From positions 68,435 to 132,434 of the forward strand of contig JBDHKD010000002.1 of assembly GCA_039586575.1 (NCBI GenBank): a stretch of 64,000 bases of DNA, written 5' to 3'. The stretch is from G020344215 sp039586575 (GTDB taxonomy: Bacteria; Gemmatimonadota; Gemmatimonadetes; Palauibacterales; KS3-K002). The notes under the pieces were generated by a model that ran no database searches, was not told where the DNA came from, and was given only the letters and a program-made list of their open reading frames with translations. Shown piece after piece: positions 1 to 8,408 of the stretch (the first letter of the stretch is position 1; each line of letters begins with the position of its first letter). The position numbers and the translations under genes were made by a program.

Positions 1-308
1 GTCTCGATGATCTGGACCTGTACGCCGGGTGAGTTGTTGTACTGGAGCTGGGCGACGTCTGTCGCGTATTCGTGGGACAGGTCGAAGTAGGCTTCCTGCG
101 CCGTAACCAGCGTCCGGAGATCGGTCTGTACCTGAGAGCGGTGCGCCCGGTCACGCGTGTTTGCGAACCGGGGTAGGGCGATGGCTGCCAGCAGGCCGAT
201 GATGACGACGACGATCAGTAGCTCTATCAAAGTAAAGCCCCGGGGCCCGGCCTTCACCTCGCCGGTCCCGGGAACGCTGAGTGCCTTGGCACACCGATCA
301 ACGCTCAT
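1..308 (-). CDS. Type IV pilin-like prepilin (3' end cut by window edge)
   Basis: Reading the minus strand from an ATG at 308 gives a protein that begins with a polar leader, then GFTLIELLIVVVIIGLLAAI, the classic class III signal: prepilin peptidase cuts after the Gly and methylates the Phe, and the Glu at +5 is present. The hydrophobic helix is followed by a region with charged and aromatic residues (QEAYFDLSHEYATD) typical of the start of a minor or major pilin globular domain. A GAGGGA Shine-Dalgarno lies 6 bases before the ATG. A GTG at codon 18 would give a more usual 7-residue leader instead of 24. Only about 102 codons are visible, so major pilin, minor pilin and type II pseudopilin cannot be separated. 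It may be an effector-side partner of the Che/MglA operon 16 kb away, which is inference. Confidence 0.85.
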   Translation of the reverse strand, partial: MSVDRCAKALSVPGTGEVKAGPRGFTLIELLIVVVIIGLLAAIALPRFANTRDRAHRSQVQTDLRTLVTAQEAYFDLSHEYATDVAQLQYNNSPGVQVQIIE

Positions 309-717
309 CTCTATTCCCTCATGTGGCCTTCTGCTTCGGACAGATCGGCCAACGGCATACCTTAGACTGGGGCAAGGTCTATGCCCGGAAGGACCTATCA
401 CCTAAAGTGTTGCTAGGTATGGGCTTAGGCGGAAACTCCGCGCCCGATACCGCCTCCCTGCGTGGGTCGGAGCCCGCATATTGCAAGGCCTGCGGCGGAG
501 TGCGGTAGTCATTCTGACCGAGTAGAGAGCCGAGGTTCAGGCCTGCCGGGCCGGATGTAATGGGCGGACGGGCGGGGATCCTGGGGGCTGCTGGCTCACT
601 GTGGCGGTGGCCGGCCAGCGTTGACACCTGGGAATTATCCGCATATTCTCCCGGTCTGCAAACTGCAGGGAATAGCAGGCGGCAACCCGGCTTTCCGAAT
701 GAGGGAACAGTAGAGTA
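309..717. other. 409-bp intergenic region between divergent pilin gene and rpsU
   Basis: No credible coding region is seen on either strand here. It contains the rpsU promoter (621-649) and, near 421-445, a hairpin in which GCGGA and TCCGC pair around AAC and an outer GGGC/GCCC pair closes it after a small bulge. The hairpin has no T run, so it is not a clear intrinsic terminator. It might sit in the pilin leader on the minus strand. I could not find a confident promoter for the pilin gene. Confidence 0.5.
621..649 (+). promoter_or_regulatory. Sigma-70-type promoter of rpsU
   Basis: TTGACA (621-626) and TATTCT (644-649) are separated by exactly 17 bases, about 70 bases before the rpsU start. 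This is the first of several promoters in the window sharing the pattern TTGAC-N17-TATNCT. Confidence 0.7.
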
Positions 718-909
718 ATGGTCCAGGTCACGGTCAACGAAGGCGACGATCTCGAGCGAGTGCTGCGCCGCTTCAAGCGGCAGGTGCAGAAGGCCGGCAT
801 CTTCACCGATCTGAAGCGGAAGAAGCACTACGAGAAGCCAAGCGAGATGCGCAAGCGTAAGCGCAACGCGGCTCGCCGTCGCAGCCGGCGCACGCGCCAT
901 CGCCGATAG
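718..909 (+). CDS. rpsU: 30S ribosomal protein S21
   Basis: A 63-residue basic protein with the S21 signature: an N-terminal strand (VQVTVNEGDDLERVLRRFKRQV), a central helix and an Arg/Lys-rich tail (RRRSRRTRHRR). S21 is a small-subunit protein near the platform and the anti-Shine-Dalgarno region that helps initiation. Length is normal for the family (about 60-70). The start follows GAGGGAACAG about 10 bases upstream. It is monocistronic: its own promoter lies upstream and a terminator follows at 946-984. In many phyla rpsU travels with dnaG/rpoD; here it does not. Confidence 0.95.
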   Translation: MVQVTVNEGDDLERVLRRFKRQVQKAGIFTDLKRKKHYEKPSEMRKRKRNAARRRSRRTRHRR

Positions 910-945
910 CGCAAGCTCGCCGCGAACCTCCTGACCCTGCTATCG

Positions 946-984
946 AGCCCGCCTGCATTCGTCTGCAGCGGGCTTCTTGGTTTT
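946..984 (+). terminator. Intrinsic terminator after rpsU
   Basis: AGCCCGC (946-952) pairs perfectly with GCGGGCT (968-974), followed by TCTTGGTTTT. It lies between rpsU and tilS. Confidence 0.65.
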
Positions 985-1033
985 CGGGCCTTCAACGCTA
1001 CACCCGGCACGCCTTACGTATATCTTTCTACAC

Positions 1034-2440
1034 ATGGGTGGAGACGACCCGAAAGGGCAGGGTAGTGTAGACGGTCTGAAGCTGCTCGAGCGGTTCGACG
1101 CGCACCTGCGATCGAGCGGCCTGCTCGCGCCGGGAGACGCCATCACCGTGGCCCTCTCGGGCGGCCTTGATTCGGTGACGCTGCTCGATCTGCTGCTGGC
1201 ACTGCGCGACCGCTGGGGCTGGCACGTCTCGGCCGCACATTTCGACCACCGAATGCGCGAAGCGAGCGGGTCCGAGGCCGCTTGGGTTCAAGATCTGTGC
1301 GATCGGCTTGCGGTGTCGTACTGGCTGGGCCGTGCCGACGCGATCCCACGGAACGAAGCGGAGGCGCGCGAGCTCCGCTACGCCTTTCTTGACAAGGCTC
1401 GGGCTGCGCTTGGTGCTCGCTGCCTCGCCACCGCCCACCAGGCCGACGATCAAGCCGAGACCGTCCTCTTCCGCATGCTGCGCGGCAGCGGTCTGGCCGG
1501 TCTGGCGGGGATCCCGGCTCGCCGTGCGCCGGGCATCGTGCGACCGCTATTGCCGTTCTGGCGGTCGGAAGTCCAGGCGTACGCGGGCGCCCGGGGGCTC
1601 ACCCACCTTGAGGACCCCAGCAACCTCGATCTGGGGATCCGCCGCAATCGGATCCGTCACCGCCTGATCCCCGAGATTGAGGCGAGCGGGGCGCCCGGGG
1701 TGCGGCGCGACCTCTGTCGGCTGTCGGAGCTTGCCGGTCGGGCGGCTCGAACCGTCGAGGGGATGGTGGATGACGCGGCGTCGGCGCTGATCGTCGAGGC
1801 CACGGAAAGCCGTATGGTAGTTGCACGTACAGCGTTGCTCTCCTATGATACGTTGGCGAGGGCACATCTCTTGCGCGCGCTCGTCGCGCGCCTGGGCCCG
1901 CGCCCGGGTCGGATCGGAACCCGCATCGCACTCAAGTTTATTGACACGAGCTCAAGCGGGCGTGCCATCCACCTCGCCGGCGGTATCGTGATTCGCCGTG
2001 AGTTCGATCGCTTCATCATCGAGCGACCCGGGCTGTGTGCTTCGGTTCGCGATGAGGAATGCGTCGTGCAGCGCCCGCAGGCGGGCGGAGGTGAAGTCAC
2101 GATCGCCGGTCGGAGGTGGCTCGTCAGCTATGAGGTTGGCCGGGCGCCAGGACGCGCTCCACCGGTTGACGGATCTGCCTGTTTCGACCTTGCGGAACTC
2201 GTCTTCCCGCTGGTCGTTAGAGGTTGGCAGCCGGGCGACCGCATTCGGACACACGCCGGCTCACGTAAGCTGAAGCGAGTCTTCGCGGATGGTAAGGTCG
2301 GGTGCTCCGAGCGCGCCCGGTTCCCGGTGCTCGCTGATCGCTCTGGCGTCCTCTGGATCGTCGGTCTTCTGCAGGGCGCGCGGGCGAGCGCGGCGGAAAG
2401 CGGAGAGGTATTCTCGATCCGGTTCGAACGGATGGCATGA
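1034..2440 (+). CDS. tilS: tRNA(Ile)-lysidine synthase
   Basis: TilS attaches lysine to C34 of the CAU-anticodon tRNA-Ile, changing it to read AUA and to be charged with Ile. The PP-loop ATP-binding motif SGGLDS is at residues 42-47 of the chosen start. HQADDQAETVLFRMLRGSGLAGL, a typical TilS catalytic stretch, follows (about residues 135-157). The C-terminal part contains the TilS C domain (RGWQPGDRIRTHAGSRKLK). The ATG at 1034 was chosen because the frame's earlier ATG at 977 would place 19 unrelated residues before it and inside the terminator tail. No clear Shine-Dalgarno precedes 1034, so the start is the least certain part. It overlaps hpt by 4 bases (ATGA), the usual tilS-hpt-ftsH order of many bacteria. 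Confidence 0.93.
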   Translation: MGGDDPKGQGSVDGLKLLERFDAHLRSSGLLAPGDAITVALSGGLDSVTLLDLLLALRDRWGWHVSAAHFDHRMREASGSEAAWVQDLCDRLAVSYWLGRADAIPRNEAEARELRYAFLDKARAALGARCLATAHQADDQAETVLFRMLRGSGLAGLAGIPARRAPGIVRPLLPFWRSEVQAYAGARGLTHLEDPSNLDLGIRRNRIRHRLIPEIEASGAPGVRRDLCRLSELAGRAARTVEGMVDDAASALIVEATESRMVVARTALLSYDTLARAHLLRALVARLGPRPGRIGTRIALKFIDTSSSGRAIHLAGGIVIRREFDRFIIERPGLCASVRDEECVVQRPQAGGGEVTIAGRRWLVSYEVGRAPGRAPPVDGSACFDLAELVFPLVVRGWQPGDRIRTHAGSRKLKRVFADGKVGCSERARFPVLADRSGVLWIVGLLQGARASAAESGEVFSIRFERMA

Positions 2441-3003
2441 GCGAGGTCGCAACGCGCTATCCAGGGATCAAACGAGTGATCTTCTCGGAGGAGGAGATCG
2501 CAGTCCGAGTGGGCGAGCTGGGGCGCGAAATCGATGCGTTCTATCCGCCCGACGAAGAGCTGTTGTTCGTTGGGCTGTTGAAGGGCGCCTTCGTGTTCCT
2601 CAGCGATCTAGCGCGGGCCGTGAACCGGGCGTCGGTCAAGATCGACTTCTTGGCCGCGGCCCTCTACGGCGAGGGGACGGATCCCAGCGGCGATGTGCGC
2701 CTATTATATGATATGGAGGCGCCCATCGAGGGTCGGCACGTGCTGCTGGTCGAGGATATCGTCGACAGCGGTAAGACGCTCAACCGGATCGGCGATGAGC
2801 TGAGTTGCAGGTCACCACGCTCGCTCGAGGTCGTCGCGTTCCTGCACAAGCATGTCGCGACGAACTTGAGATACGAGCCCCGCTGGGTTGGGTTCGACGC
2901 ACCGCCCGACTGGCTTGTCGGCTATGGCCTGGATCTCGGGGAACGTTACCGCCACCTGCCGTTCATTGCGGCCGTCGCCCCGGAGGGTGAGAGAGGTTTC
3001 TAG
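2437..3003 (+). CDS. hpt: Hypoxanthine phosphoribosyltransferase
   Basis: Purine salvage enzyme converting hypoxanthine or guanine plus PRPP to IMP or GMP. The PRPP-binding signature VEDIVDSGKT starts near residue 105. The N-terminal FSEEEIAVRVGELGREID and the flexible-loop/metal segment (KIDFLAAALYG) fit the type I PRTase fold. The length of 188 is normal for Hpt. It starts inside the tilS stop (ATGA), showing translational coupling, and is followed two bases later by ftsH. In several bacteria TilS and Hpt are co-expressed and linked to ftsH regulation; here only the gene order is visible. Confidence 0.95.
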   Translation: MSEVATRYPGIKRVIFSEEEIAVRVGELGREIDAFYPPDEELLFVGLLKGAFVFLSDLARAVNRASVKIDFLAAALYGEGTDPSGDVRLLYDMEAPIEGRHVLLVEDIVDSGKTLNRIGDELSCRSPRSLEVVAFLHKHVATNLRYEPRWVGFDAPPDWLVGYGLDLGERYRHLPFIAAVAPEGERGF

Positions 3004-3005
3004 TT

Positions 3006-5039
3006 ATGCCGGAGATAGATCCGAAACAGGGCGACCGAGGGCCACGCTGGTCCCGGCTCTCGCGGAGCCTGGCCTTCTGGGCGTTGGTCATCATGGTGCC
3101 GCTGATCATGATCCAGATGTTGGGCCCGGGTCGCCGCGACCTACAGGAGCTCGGCTACAGCGAGTTCGTGCGTGAGCTCGAGCGTGACAACGTCCTGAAG
3201 GTCGTCGTGATCGAGGGCCGAGAGATCGAAGGCGAGCTGCGGGCACCGATCGGTCCATCGGCTGATGCGGGGCGCGAGTTCTGGACCAAGCTTCCCGTCT
3301 GGCACAGCGAGGAGCTGCTGAAGCGGTTGGAAGCCAGCGGCGTGGCGATCGACGCCGAGGAGGCCCGTCTCAAGTGGTGGACTGTCCTGGTCAACGCACT
3401 GCCCTGGCTCTTCCTCATCGGGCTGATGCTCTTCTGGTTCCGTCAGATGCAGGTGAGCGGGTCGCGCGCGTTCTCCTTCGGCAAATCGAAAGCGAAGCTG
3501 CTGAGCGGTGATACACCGAAGGTCACGTTCGCCGATGTGGCGGGCTGCGAGGAGGCGAAGGAGGAACTGCAGGAGACGATAGGGTTCCTGAAGGACCCGT
3601 CTAAGTTCACTCGACTCGGCGGGCGGCTGCCCAAGGGCGCGCTTCTGGTGGGCCCGCCAGGGACGGGCAAGACGCTGCTCGCCAAGGCGGTCGCCGGTGA
3701 GGCTTCGCGGCCCTTCTTCAGCATGTCGGGCTCCGACTTCGTCGAGATGTTCGTCGGTGTCGGAGCCTCCCGTGTCCGCGACCTGTTCGAGCAGGGCAAG
3801 GCCCACGCGCCGTGCATCATTTTTATCGACGAGCTGGATGCCGTCGGCCGGCACCGGGGCGCCGGTCTCGGCGGAGGGCACGACGAGCGCGAGCAAACGT
3901 TGAACCAGCTGCTCGTCGAGATGGACGGCTTCGAGTCCAACGAGGGCGTGATACTGATCGCCGCCACGAACCGTCCCGACGTGCTCGACCCGGCCCTGCT
4001 GAGGCCCGGCCGCTTCGACCGCCAGATCGTTGTCGATGCACCGGATGTCAAGGGTCGTGAGGGCATTCTCAGGGTGCATACCCGCAAGATTCCGCTCGCC
4101 GACGACGTGGAGCTGGCCAAGCTCGCCAAAGCGACGCCGGGGATGAGCGGCGCCGACCTGGCCAACATGGTGAACGAGGCGGCGTTGCTCGCCGCGCGCC
4201 GCGACAAGGACCGGGTCGACATGAAAGACCTGGAGGAGGCGAAGGACCGGGTGCTGCTCGGCGCGGAGCGCCGCAGCATGGTGATCAGTGATGAAGAGCG
4301 CCGGTTGACCGCCTACCATGAGGCCGGTCACGCGGTGGCGGCCCACTACACGCCGGAGTGCGATCCACTTCATAAGGTCACGATCGTGCCGCGCGGCCGC
4401 GCCCTCGGCCTCACGTTCTCCATGCCGGAGGACGACCGGCACAACTACTCGAAGACCTATTTGATGGCCCAGCTGATCTATGCCTACGGCGGCCGGGTTG
4501 CCGAAGAGCTCATCTTCGGGCCCGACAAGATCACTACCGGTGCCGGTAACGACATCGAGCGCGCCACCGCGCTCGTGCGCCGCATGATCACGGAGTGGGG
4601 GATGTCTGAAGCCATAGGCCCCATGAACGTTGGCGACCGCGGGGAGGAGATCTTCCTCGGTCGCGAGCTCGTGGAGCGGCGCGATGTGAGCGAGGAATTG
4701 GCCCAGCAGGTGGACAAAGAGGTGCGCAGGCTGCTCGATGATGCGTATCGGGAAGCCAAGCGCGTCATCAGCGCGAACGAGGACAAGCTCCACACGCTGG
4801 CCATCTCGCTGCTGGAGCGCGAGACCCTGGACGCGGACGAAATCACGGCCGTCTTCGAGGGTCGGGAATTGCCACCGCTCCCTGACCCCGATGTGCCGGA
4901 CACGGGAGGCCGGCCGGGCACCTCCGGCGCAACGAGGTCCGCGGGCGCTGTGGGCGGTGAGGTCGGCGACAAGTTGGAGCCCGCTGCCTCTCTGGAGCGC
5001 GTGCGAGGAGAGACGTCGAAGCCCGAGACATCGCGATGA
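3006..5039 (+). CDS. ftsH: ATP-dependent zinc metalloprotease FtsH
   Basis: Membrane-anchored AAA+ protease for quality control of membrane and short-lived cytosolic proteins. In order: an N-terminal transmembrane helix (about residues 20-40), a periplasmic domain of about 85 residues, a second helix (about 123-143), Walker A GPPGTGKT at 216-223, Walker B (CIIFIDELDAVG), the second region of homology ending RPGRFDRQI, and the M41 zinc site HEAGH at 438-442. The C-terminal 60 residues are Pro/Gly/Ala-rich and low complexity, longer than in E. coli FtsH. It forms hexamers in the inner membrane. The stop overlaps the folP start by 4 bases. Confidence 0.97.
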   Translation: MPEIDPKQGDRGPRWSRLSRSLAFWALVIMVPLIMIQMLGPGRRDLQELGYSEFVRELERDNVLKVVVIEGREIEGELRAPIGPSADAGREFWTKLPVWHSEELLKRLEASGVAIDAEEARLKWWTVLVNALPWLFLIGLMLFWFRQMQVSGSRAFSFGKSKAKLLSGDTPKVTFADVAGCEEAKEELQETIGFLKDPSKFTRLGGRLPKGALLVGPPGTGKTLLAKAVAGEASRPFFSMSGSDFVEMFVGVGASRVRDLFEQGKAHAPCIIFIDELDAVGRHRGAGLGGGHDEREQTLNQLLVEMDGFESNEGVILIAATNRPDVLDPALLRPGRFDRQIVVDAPDVKGREGILRVHTRKIPLADDVELAKLAKATPGMSGADLANMVNEAALLAARRDKDRVDMKDLEEAKDRVLLGAERRSMVISDEERRLTAYHEAGHAVAAHYTPECDPLHKVTIVPRGRALGLTFSMPEDDRHNYSKTYLMAQLIYAYGGRVAEELIFGPDKITTGAGNDIERATALVRRMITEWGMSEAIGPMNVGDRGEEIFLGRELVERRDVSEELAQQVDKEVRRLLDDAYREAKRVISANEDKLHTLAISLLERETLDADEITAVFEGRELPPLPDPDVPDTGGRPGTSGATRSAGAVGGEVGDKLEPAASLERVRGETSKPETSR

Positions 5040-5947
5040 CTGGGGAGCGGATGGCGGCTGCCGAGTTCGCCGCTGCTCGTGCTCGGGAGGCTGCGGCCGG
5101 CTGGCGGACGTCGCGCCGCACGCTGGACCTCAGCAAGCCGGTGTTGATGGGCGTTCTGAACATCACGCCGGATTCTTTTTCGGACGGCGGTCGTTTCTTC
5201 GACCGGAACCATGCGGCCCGGCGGCTCGAGGAGCTCCAACGTGACGGGGCCGACATCGTCGATGTGGGTGGCGAATCGACGCGCCCCGGCGCCATGCCGG
5301 TCAGCGTTGACGAAGAGATTCGCAGGGTGATACCTGCGATCGAGGCGGCAAGTGAGCGGGTGGACATACCGGTGTCCATCGACACGACCAAGTCGCGTGT
5401 GGCCAGCGCGGCGCTCGACGCCGGCGCCGAGATCATTAACGACATCTCGGGCCTCCGCTTCGATCCTGGCATCGCCGGTCTGGCGGCGGAATCCGGTGCC
5501 GGCTTGGTCCTGATGCACATCCGCGGAGAGCCGCGGACGATGCAGCAATCGATTCACTATGACGATCTCATGGGCGAAATCCTCGCGGAGTTGCGGGATT
5601 CGGCCGAGCGGGCGCTGGCTTCGGGCTGCCACCCCGACCAGCTGGTCGTCGATCCCGGCATCGGTTTCGGAAAGACGGCCGAGCAGAACCTGGTCATACT
5701 GAATGAGCTCGGCAGGATCACGGAACTCGGGTTCCCCGTTCTGGTGGGACCGTCACGCAAGTCTTTCATCGGTAAGACCTTGGGACTCGAGGTCGAGCAG
5801 CGACTGGAGGCGACTCTCGCCGCCTGCGTCGTGGCGCTGCTGCGCGGTGCGCGGATCTTCCGTGTCCACGATGTCGTCCAGGCGCGCCGGGCCCTGGACA
5901 TGGCCGAGCTGATAGTGAGGCGTTCGAGCGGTGCAGAGCCTGATTGA
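5036..5947 (+). CDS. folP: Dihydropteroate synthase
   Basis: Folate pathway enzyme joining p-aminobenzoate to dihydropterin pyrophosphate; target of sulfonamides. Signatures are GVLNITPDSFSDGG (about residues 38-51) and DVGGESTRPGA (about 78-88), then SIDTTKSRVA and the C-terminal GPSRKSFIG loop that binds pterin phosphate. At 303 residues it is slightly long because of about 30 extra residues before the barrel; an ATG at 5051 is an alternative start. The chosen ATG overlaps the ftsH stop (ATGA). The 3' end overlaps the next gene by 17 bases. folP next to cdaA is a common arrangement in several phyla. Confidence 0.96.
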   Translation: MTGERMAAAEFAAARAREAAAGWRTSRRTLDLSKPVLMGVLNITPDSFSDGGRFFDRNHAARRLEELQRDGADIVDVGGESTRPGAMPVSVDEEIRRVIPAIEAASERVDIPVSIDTTKSRVASAALDAGAEIINDISGLRFDPGIAGLAAESGAGLVLMHIRGEPRTMQQSIHYDDLMGEILAELRDSAERALASGCHPDQLVVDPGIGFGKTAEQNLVILNELGRITELGFPVLVGPSRKSFIGKTLGLEVEQRLEATLAACVVALLRGARIFRVHDVVQARRALDMAELIVRRSSGAEPD

Positions 5948-6797
5948 GCGAATCAGCTTTCTGACGCCGGGCTTCTGGGACCTGGTGCAGATTCTGGTGG
6001 TGGCCTACCTGTTCTACCGCCTGCTTCTGCTGTGGGCCGGAACTCGAGCCATTCAGATGCTGCTCGGCCTCGTCGTGCTGTTCGCGGTCTATGCCCTCGC
6101 CGAGGTCCTCCAGCTCGAGCTGATCCGCTACCTGCTGCAAGCCGTCTTCATCTACGGCCCGCTGGCAGCGATCGTCATCTTCCAGCCCGAACTCCGCAGC
6201 GCGCTGACCAAGCTGGGCCAAAGCCGATTCTGGCGCTACGTCTCGCGGCCCGAGGCCAGTTCGGAGGTGATCCAGGTGGTGGTCCACGCCGTCGAGGTAC
6301 TGTCGCGCAAGAGGATCGGCGCGATCGTGGCCGTCGAGCGGGAGGTCGGTCTCGAAGAGTACGCACGCCGCGGCTCGGCCGTCCATGCGCCCGTGACTGC
6401 CGAGATCATCGAGGCCATCTTCACGCGCTATGGTCCCCTCCACGATGGCGCCGTCATCATCCGCGGCGAGTCCATACTCGCCGCCCGCTGCATTCTGCCG
6501 CTCACTCAGTTCCCGGTCACCGACCGTAGCCTGGGCACTCGCCACCGGGCTGCCATCGGTCTCTCCGAGGAGACCGATGCGGTAGTTATCGTCGTTTCCG
6601 AGGAAACGGGGGCCATCTCGCTGGCTCAGCGAGGGCGGCTCGAGCGGAACGTGACCGGCGAGCGGCTCCGCGAGGCGCTGGGCGAGCGGCCGCCCGGCTG
6701 GGTCCAACCGGCCGCCCCCCAGCCGAGCACCGCTGTCCAGGCGGGCCAGCCGTCGGGCGAGCTGAGTCTCGTTGACAGAAGCTCCCCGGGAACGTAG
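5931..6797 (+). CDS. cdaA: Membrane diadenylate cyclase (CdaA family)
   Basis: Makes cyclic di-AMP from two ATP. There are three N-terminal transmembrane helices (about residues 15-85), then the DAC domain with YGPLHDGAVIIRG (the DGA active-site motif) and GTRHRAAIGLSEETDAVVIVVSEETG (the RHR motif). The GTG at 5931 lies within folP, so translation is coupled. The C-terminal 50 residues are Pro/Ala-rich with no clear domain. In Firmicutes cdaA is followed by cdaR (YbbR) and glmM; neither is here, and no YbbR-like protein is visible in the window. Cyclic di-AMP usually controls potassium and osmolyte uptake and wall homeostasis. Confidence 0.93.
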   Translation: MQSLIERISFLTPGFWDLVQILVVAYLFYRLLLLWAGTRAIQMLLGLVVLFAVYALAEVLQLELIRYLLQAVFIYGPLAAIVIFQPELRSALTKLGQSRFWRYVSRPEASSEVIQVVVHAVEVLSRKRIGAIVAVEREVGLEEYARRGSAVHAPVTAEIIEAIFTRYGPLHDGAVIIRGESILAARCILPLTQFPVTDRSLGTRHRAAIGLSEETDAVVIVVSEETGAISLAQRGRLERNVTGERLREALGERPPGWVQPAAPQPSTAVQAGQPSGELSLVDRSSPGT

Positions 6798-6860
6798 TCT
6801 TTCTGCCGTAGATCAGCGAGAAAACACGGATCCGGACACCGGCAACAGCGAGGTGCCGCT

Positions 6861-7508
6861 TTGCAATCCGATGCCCAATACGCTCTCCTAGAGCTGTTTA
6901 GGGACGGCGGCTTCATGATGTATTTCTTGGTGCTGGCTTCCCTGCTGGCGCTGGGAGTGATCATTGCCAAGGCCTACATCCTGTTCGTCGCCCACCGGGA
7001 GAGCCGGAGACTCCTCGAAGACCTATCCCAGGGACACCGATCCCTCGAGCGTACGATCGAGATCGCCGATGAGACCCAGGGGCCGGTGGCCGCCATCCTC
7101 TCCTCGGGTCTGCGTCGTGTGCGCGAGCGTGGCCATAGCGACAAGGATATCGAGAAGGCCGTCTCGACGACCGGTTCGATCGAACTGGGATTCCTCGAGC
7201 GGGGCTTGGTGGTCCTCGCCACGGTAGCCAACGTCGCACCGATGATGGGCTTCTTGGGCACCGTCGTGGGGATGATCGCGGCGTTCGGCGCCGTCGCCGA
7301 AGCAGGCCAGATCGAAGCCTCACTGGTGGCCGGCGGCATCAAGGTCGCCCTGATCACTACGGCGACTGGCCTGACTATCGCGATTCCAGTCAACATCGCA
7401 TACAATTTCTTTGTGACCCGTATCGACCGGCTGATCATCGATATGGAGCTCGGGGCGGAGACGGTGCTCGACATGGCGCCGCCGGCCTCGCCGCAGACAA
7501 CGGGTTAG
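6861..7508 (+). CDS. exbB: MotA/TolQ/ExbB proton channel family protein
   Basis: Inner-membrane proton-channel subunit that powers TonB. Three transmembrane helices: one near the N-terminus (MYFLVLASLLALGVIIAKAYIL) and a pair in the C-terminal half (LVVLATVANVAPMMGFLGTVVGMIAAF and KVALITTATGLTIAIPVNIAYNFF), the latter two with the TolQ/ExbB signature. Length 215 is normal. The TTG at 6861 follows GAGGTG; an ATG at 6915 would remove the first 18 residues. It is followed by two exbD genes and tonB, so ExbB rather than TolQ or MotA is the best name. Confidence 0.92.
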   Translation: MQSDAQYALLELFRDGGFMMYFLVLASLLALGVIIAKAYILFVAHRESRRLLEDLSQGHRSLERTIEIADETQGPVAAILSSGLRRVRERGHSDKDIEKAVSTTGSIELGFLERGLVVLATVANVAPMMGFLGTVVGMIAAFGAVAEAGQIEASLVAGGIKVALITTATGLTIAIPVNIAYNFFVTRIDRLIIDMELGAETVLDMAPPASPQTTG

Positions 7509-7520
7509 AGGTGCAGCCGT

Positions 7521-7946
7521 ATGGCTCTGCTGAGAAGAAAAAGCAAGGTAAGCGACGAGATCCCGACCGCATCGATGGCGGACATCGCCTTCCTGCTCCT
7601 CATATTCTTCCTCACGACCACGGTGTTCGAGGAGGAGAAGGGACTGCCGATCGTCCTGCCGGAAGCATCGGCCGGTGAGGTGCAGGTCTCACAGAGGAAC
7701 ATCATCCACTTCCTCGTCCAAGAGGATGGAGCGGTTGTGATCCGCCGCGGTGAGAGCCAGGCCGAGCAGGTCGTTGCGTTCAGTGAGATCGAAGGGATCA
7801 TGCGCCAGGAGATCGCCGACAATCCGGAGATCATCGCGGCGGTCAAGACGGCGCCCGAAGCGCCTTACCGGCACATGATCAACGTGCTCGACGAGCTGCA
7901 GGCGGCAGCGGCGCAGCGGATCTCGCTGCAGCTCTGGGAGAGGTAG
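7521..7946 (+). CDS. exbD: ExbD/TolR biopolymer transport protein (first copy)
   Basis: A 141-residue single-pass protein. A short cytoplasmic basic segment (MALLRRKSKVSDEIPTAS) precedes a transmembrane helix containing the essential Asp in MADIAFLLLIFFL; the rest is the periplasmic ExbD domain. It works with ExbB in the proton channel. It starts 12 bases after exbB with GAGGTGCAG as the ribosome-binding site. It is paralogous to the next gene (shared E-IPTASMADIAFLLLIFF). Confidence 0.93.
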   Translation: MALLRRKSKVSDEIPTASMADIAFLLLIFFLTTTVFEEEKGLPIVLPEASAGEVQVSQRNIIHFLVQEDGAVVIRRGESQAEQVVAFSEIEGIMRQEIADNPEIIAAVKTAPEAPYRHMINVLDELQAAAAQRISLQLWER

Positions 7947-7951
7947 CCACG

Positions 7952-8401
7952 ATGGCCAAGCGGGGTGGGGGGTTCGAGAGGAAGTCGAAGGCGGCGAGCG
8001 AGATTCCGACCGCCTCGATGGCGGATATCGCCTTCCTGCTATTGATCTTCTTCATGGTGTCTACCACATTCAGAAGAGAACAGCCGCGTCACCTGACGTT
8101 CCCGAGGGCGGAGGCCACCCAGAGGATCGACGAACGGCGCCGCAACATCCTCCACCTCTGGATCGAACCCGATGGGTCGGTGTATATTAATGATGCGAGG
8201 ATCCCGCTGGACCAGGTAGGTGATTACGTGCTGCCGCTGTATAGAGAGAGCGATCGAAGGTTGATGATCTCGCTGCGCGGCGACCGGGACGTACCCTATC
8301 GATACATCAACTCGGTTACCGAGGAATTGCGTTCGGCGAACGCGGTCCGCGTCTTCTTCCACACGGACCTGGAAAGTCGGTTGACTCGCGAGAGGAGGTA
8401 G
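7952..8401 (+). CDS. exbD: ExbD/TolR biopolymer transport protein (second copy)
   Basis: 149 residues, same architecture as its upstream neighbour: a basic N-terminus, then ASEIPTASMADIAFLLLIFFMV with the conserved membrane Asp, then a periplasmic domain ending in an Arg/Glu-rich tail. The periplasmic parts of the two copies have diverged, which suggests a hetero-oligomeric ExbD pair rather than simple redundancy. Dual ExbD operons are known in other phyla (for example Xanthomonas exbD1-exbD2, where the second copy has a special role). The gap to the first copy is 5 bases. Confidence 0.93.
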   Translation: MAKRGGGFERKSKAASEIPTASMADIAFLLLIFFMVSTTFRREQPRHLTFPRAEATQRIDERRRNILHLWIEPDGSVYINDARIPLDQVGDYVLPLYRESDRRLMISLRGDRDVPYRYINSVTEELRSANAVRVFFHTDLESRLTRERR

Positions 8402-8408
8402 AGCGGTC

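Noticed and set aside
421..445. Intergenic hairpin as a terminator
   Set aside because: No T run on either strand and no gene ends there.
3141..4793. 550-codon open frame on the minus strand opposite ftsH
   Set aside because: It lies wholly antisense to ftsH, is His/Arg-rich with no domain, and is typical of high-GC codon shadow.
4484..5632. 382-codon open frame on the minus strand opposite ftsH and folP
   Set aside because: Shadow of two well-supported genes; Arg/Ser-rich with no recognisable motif.
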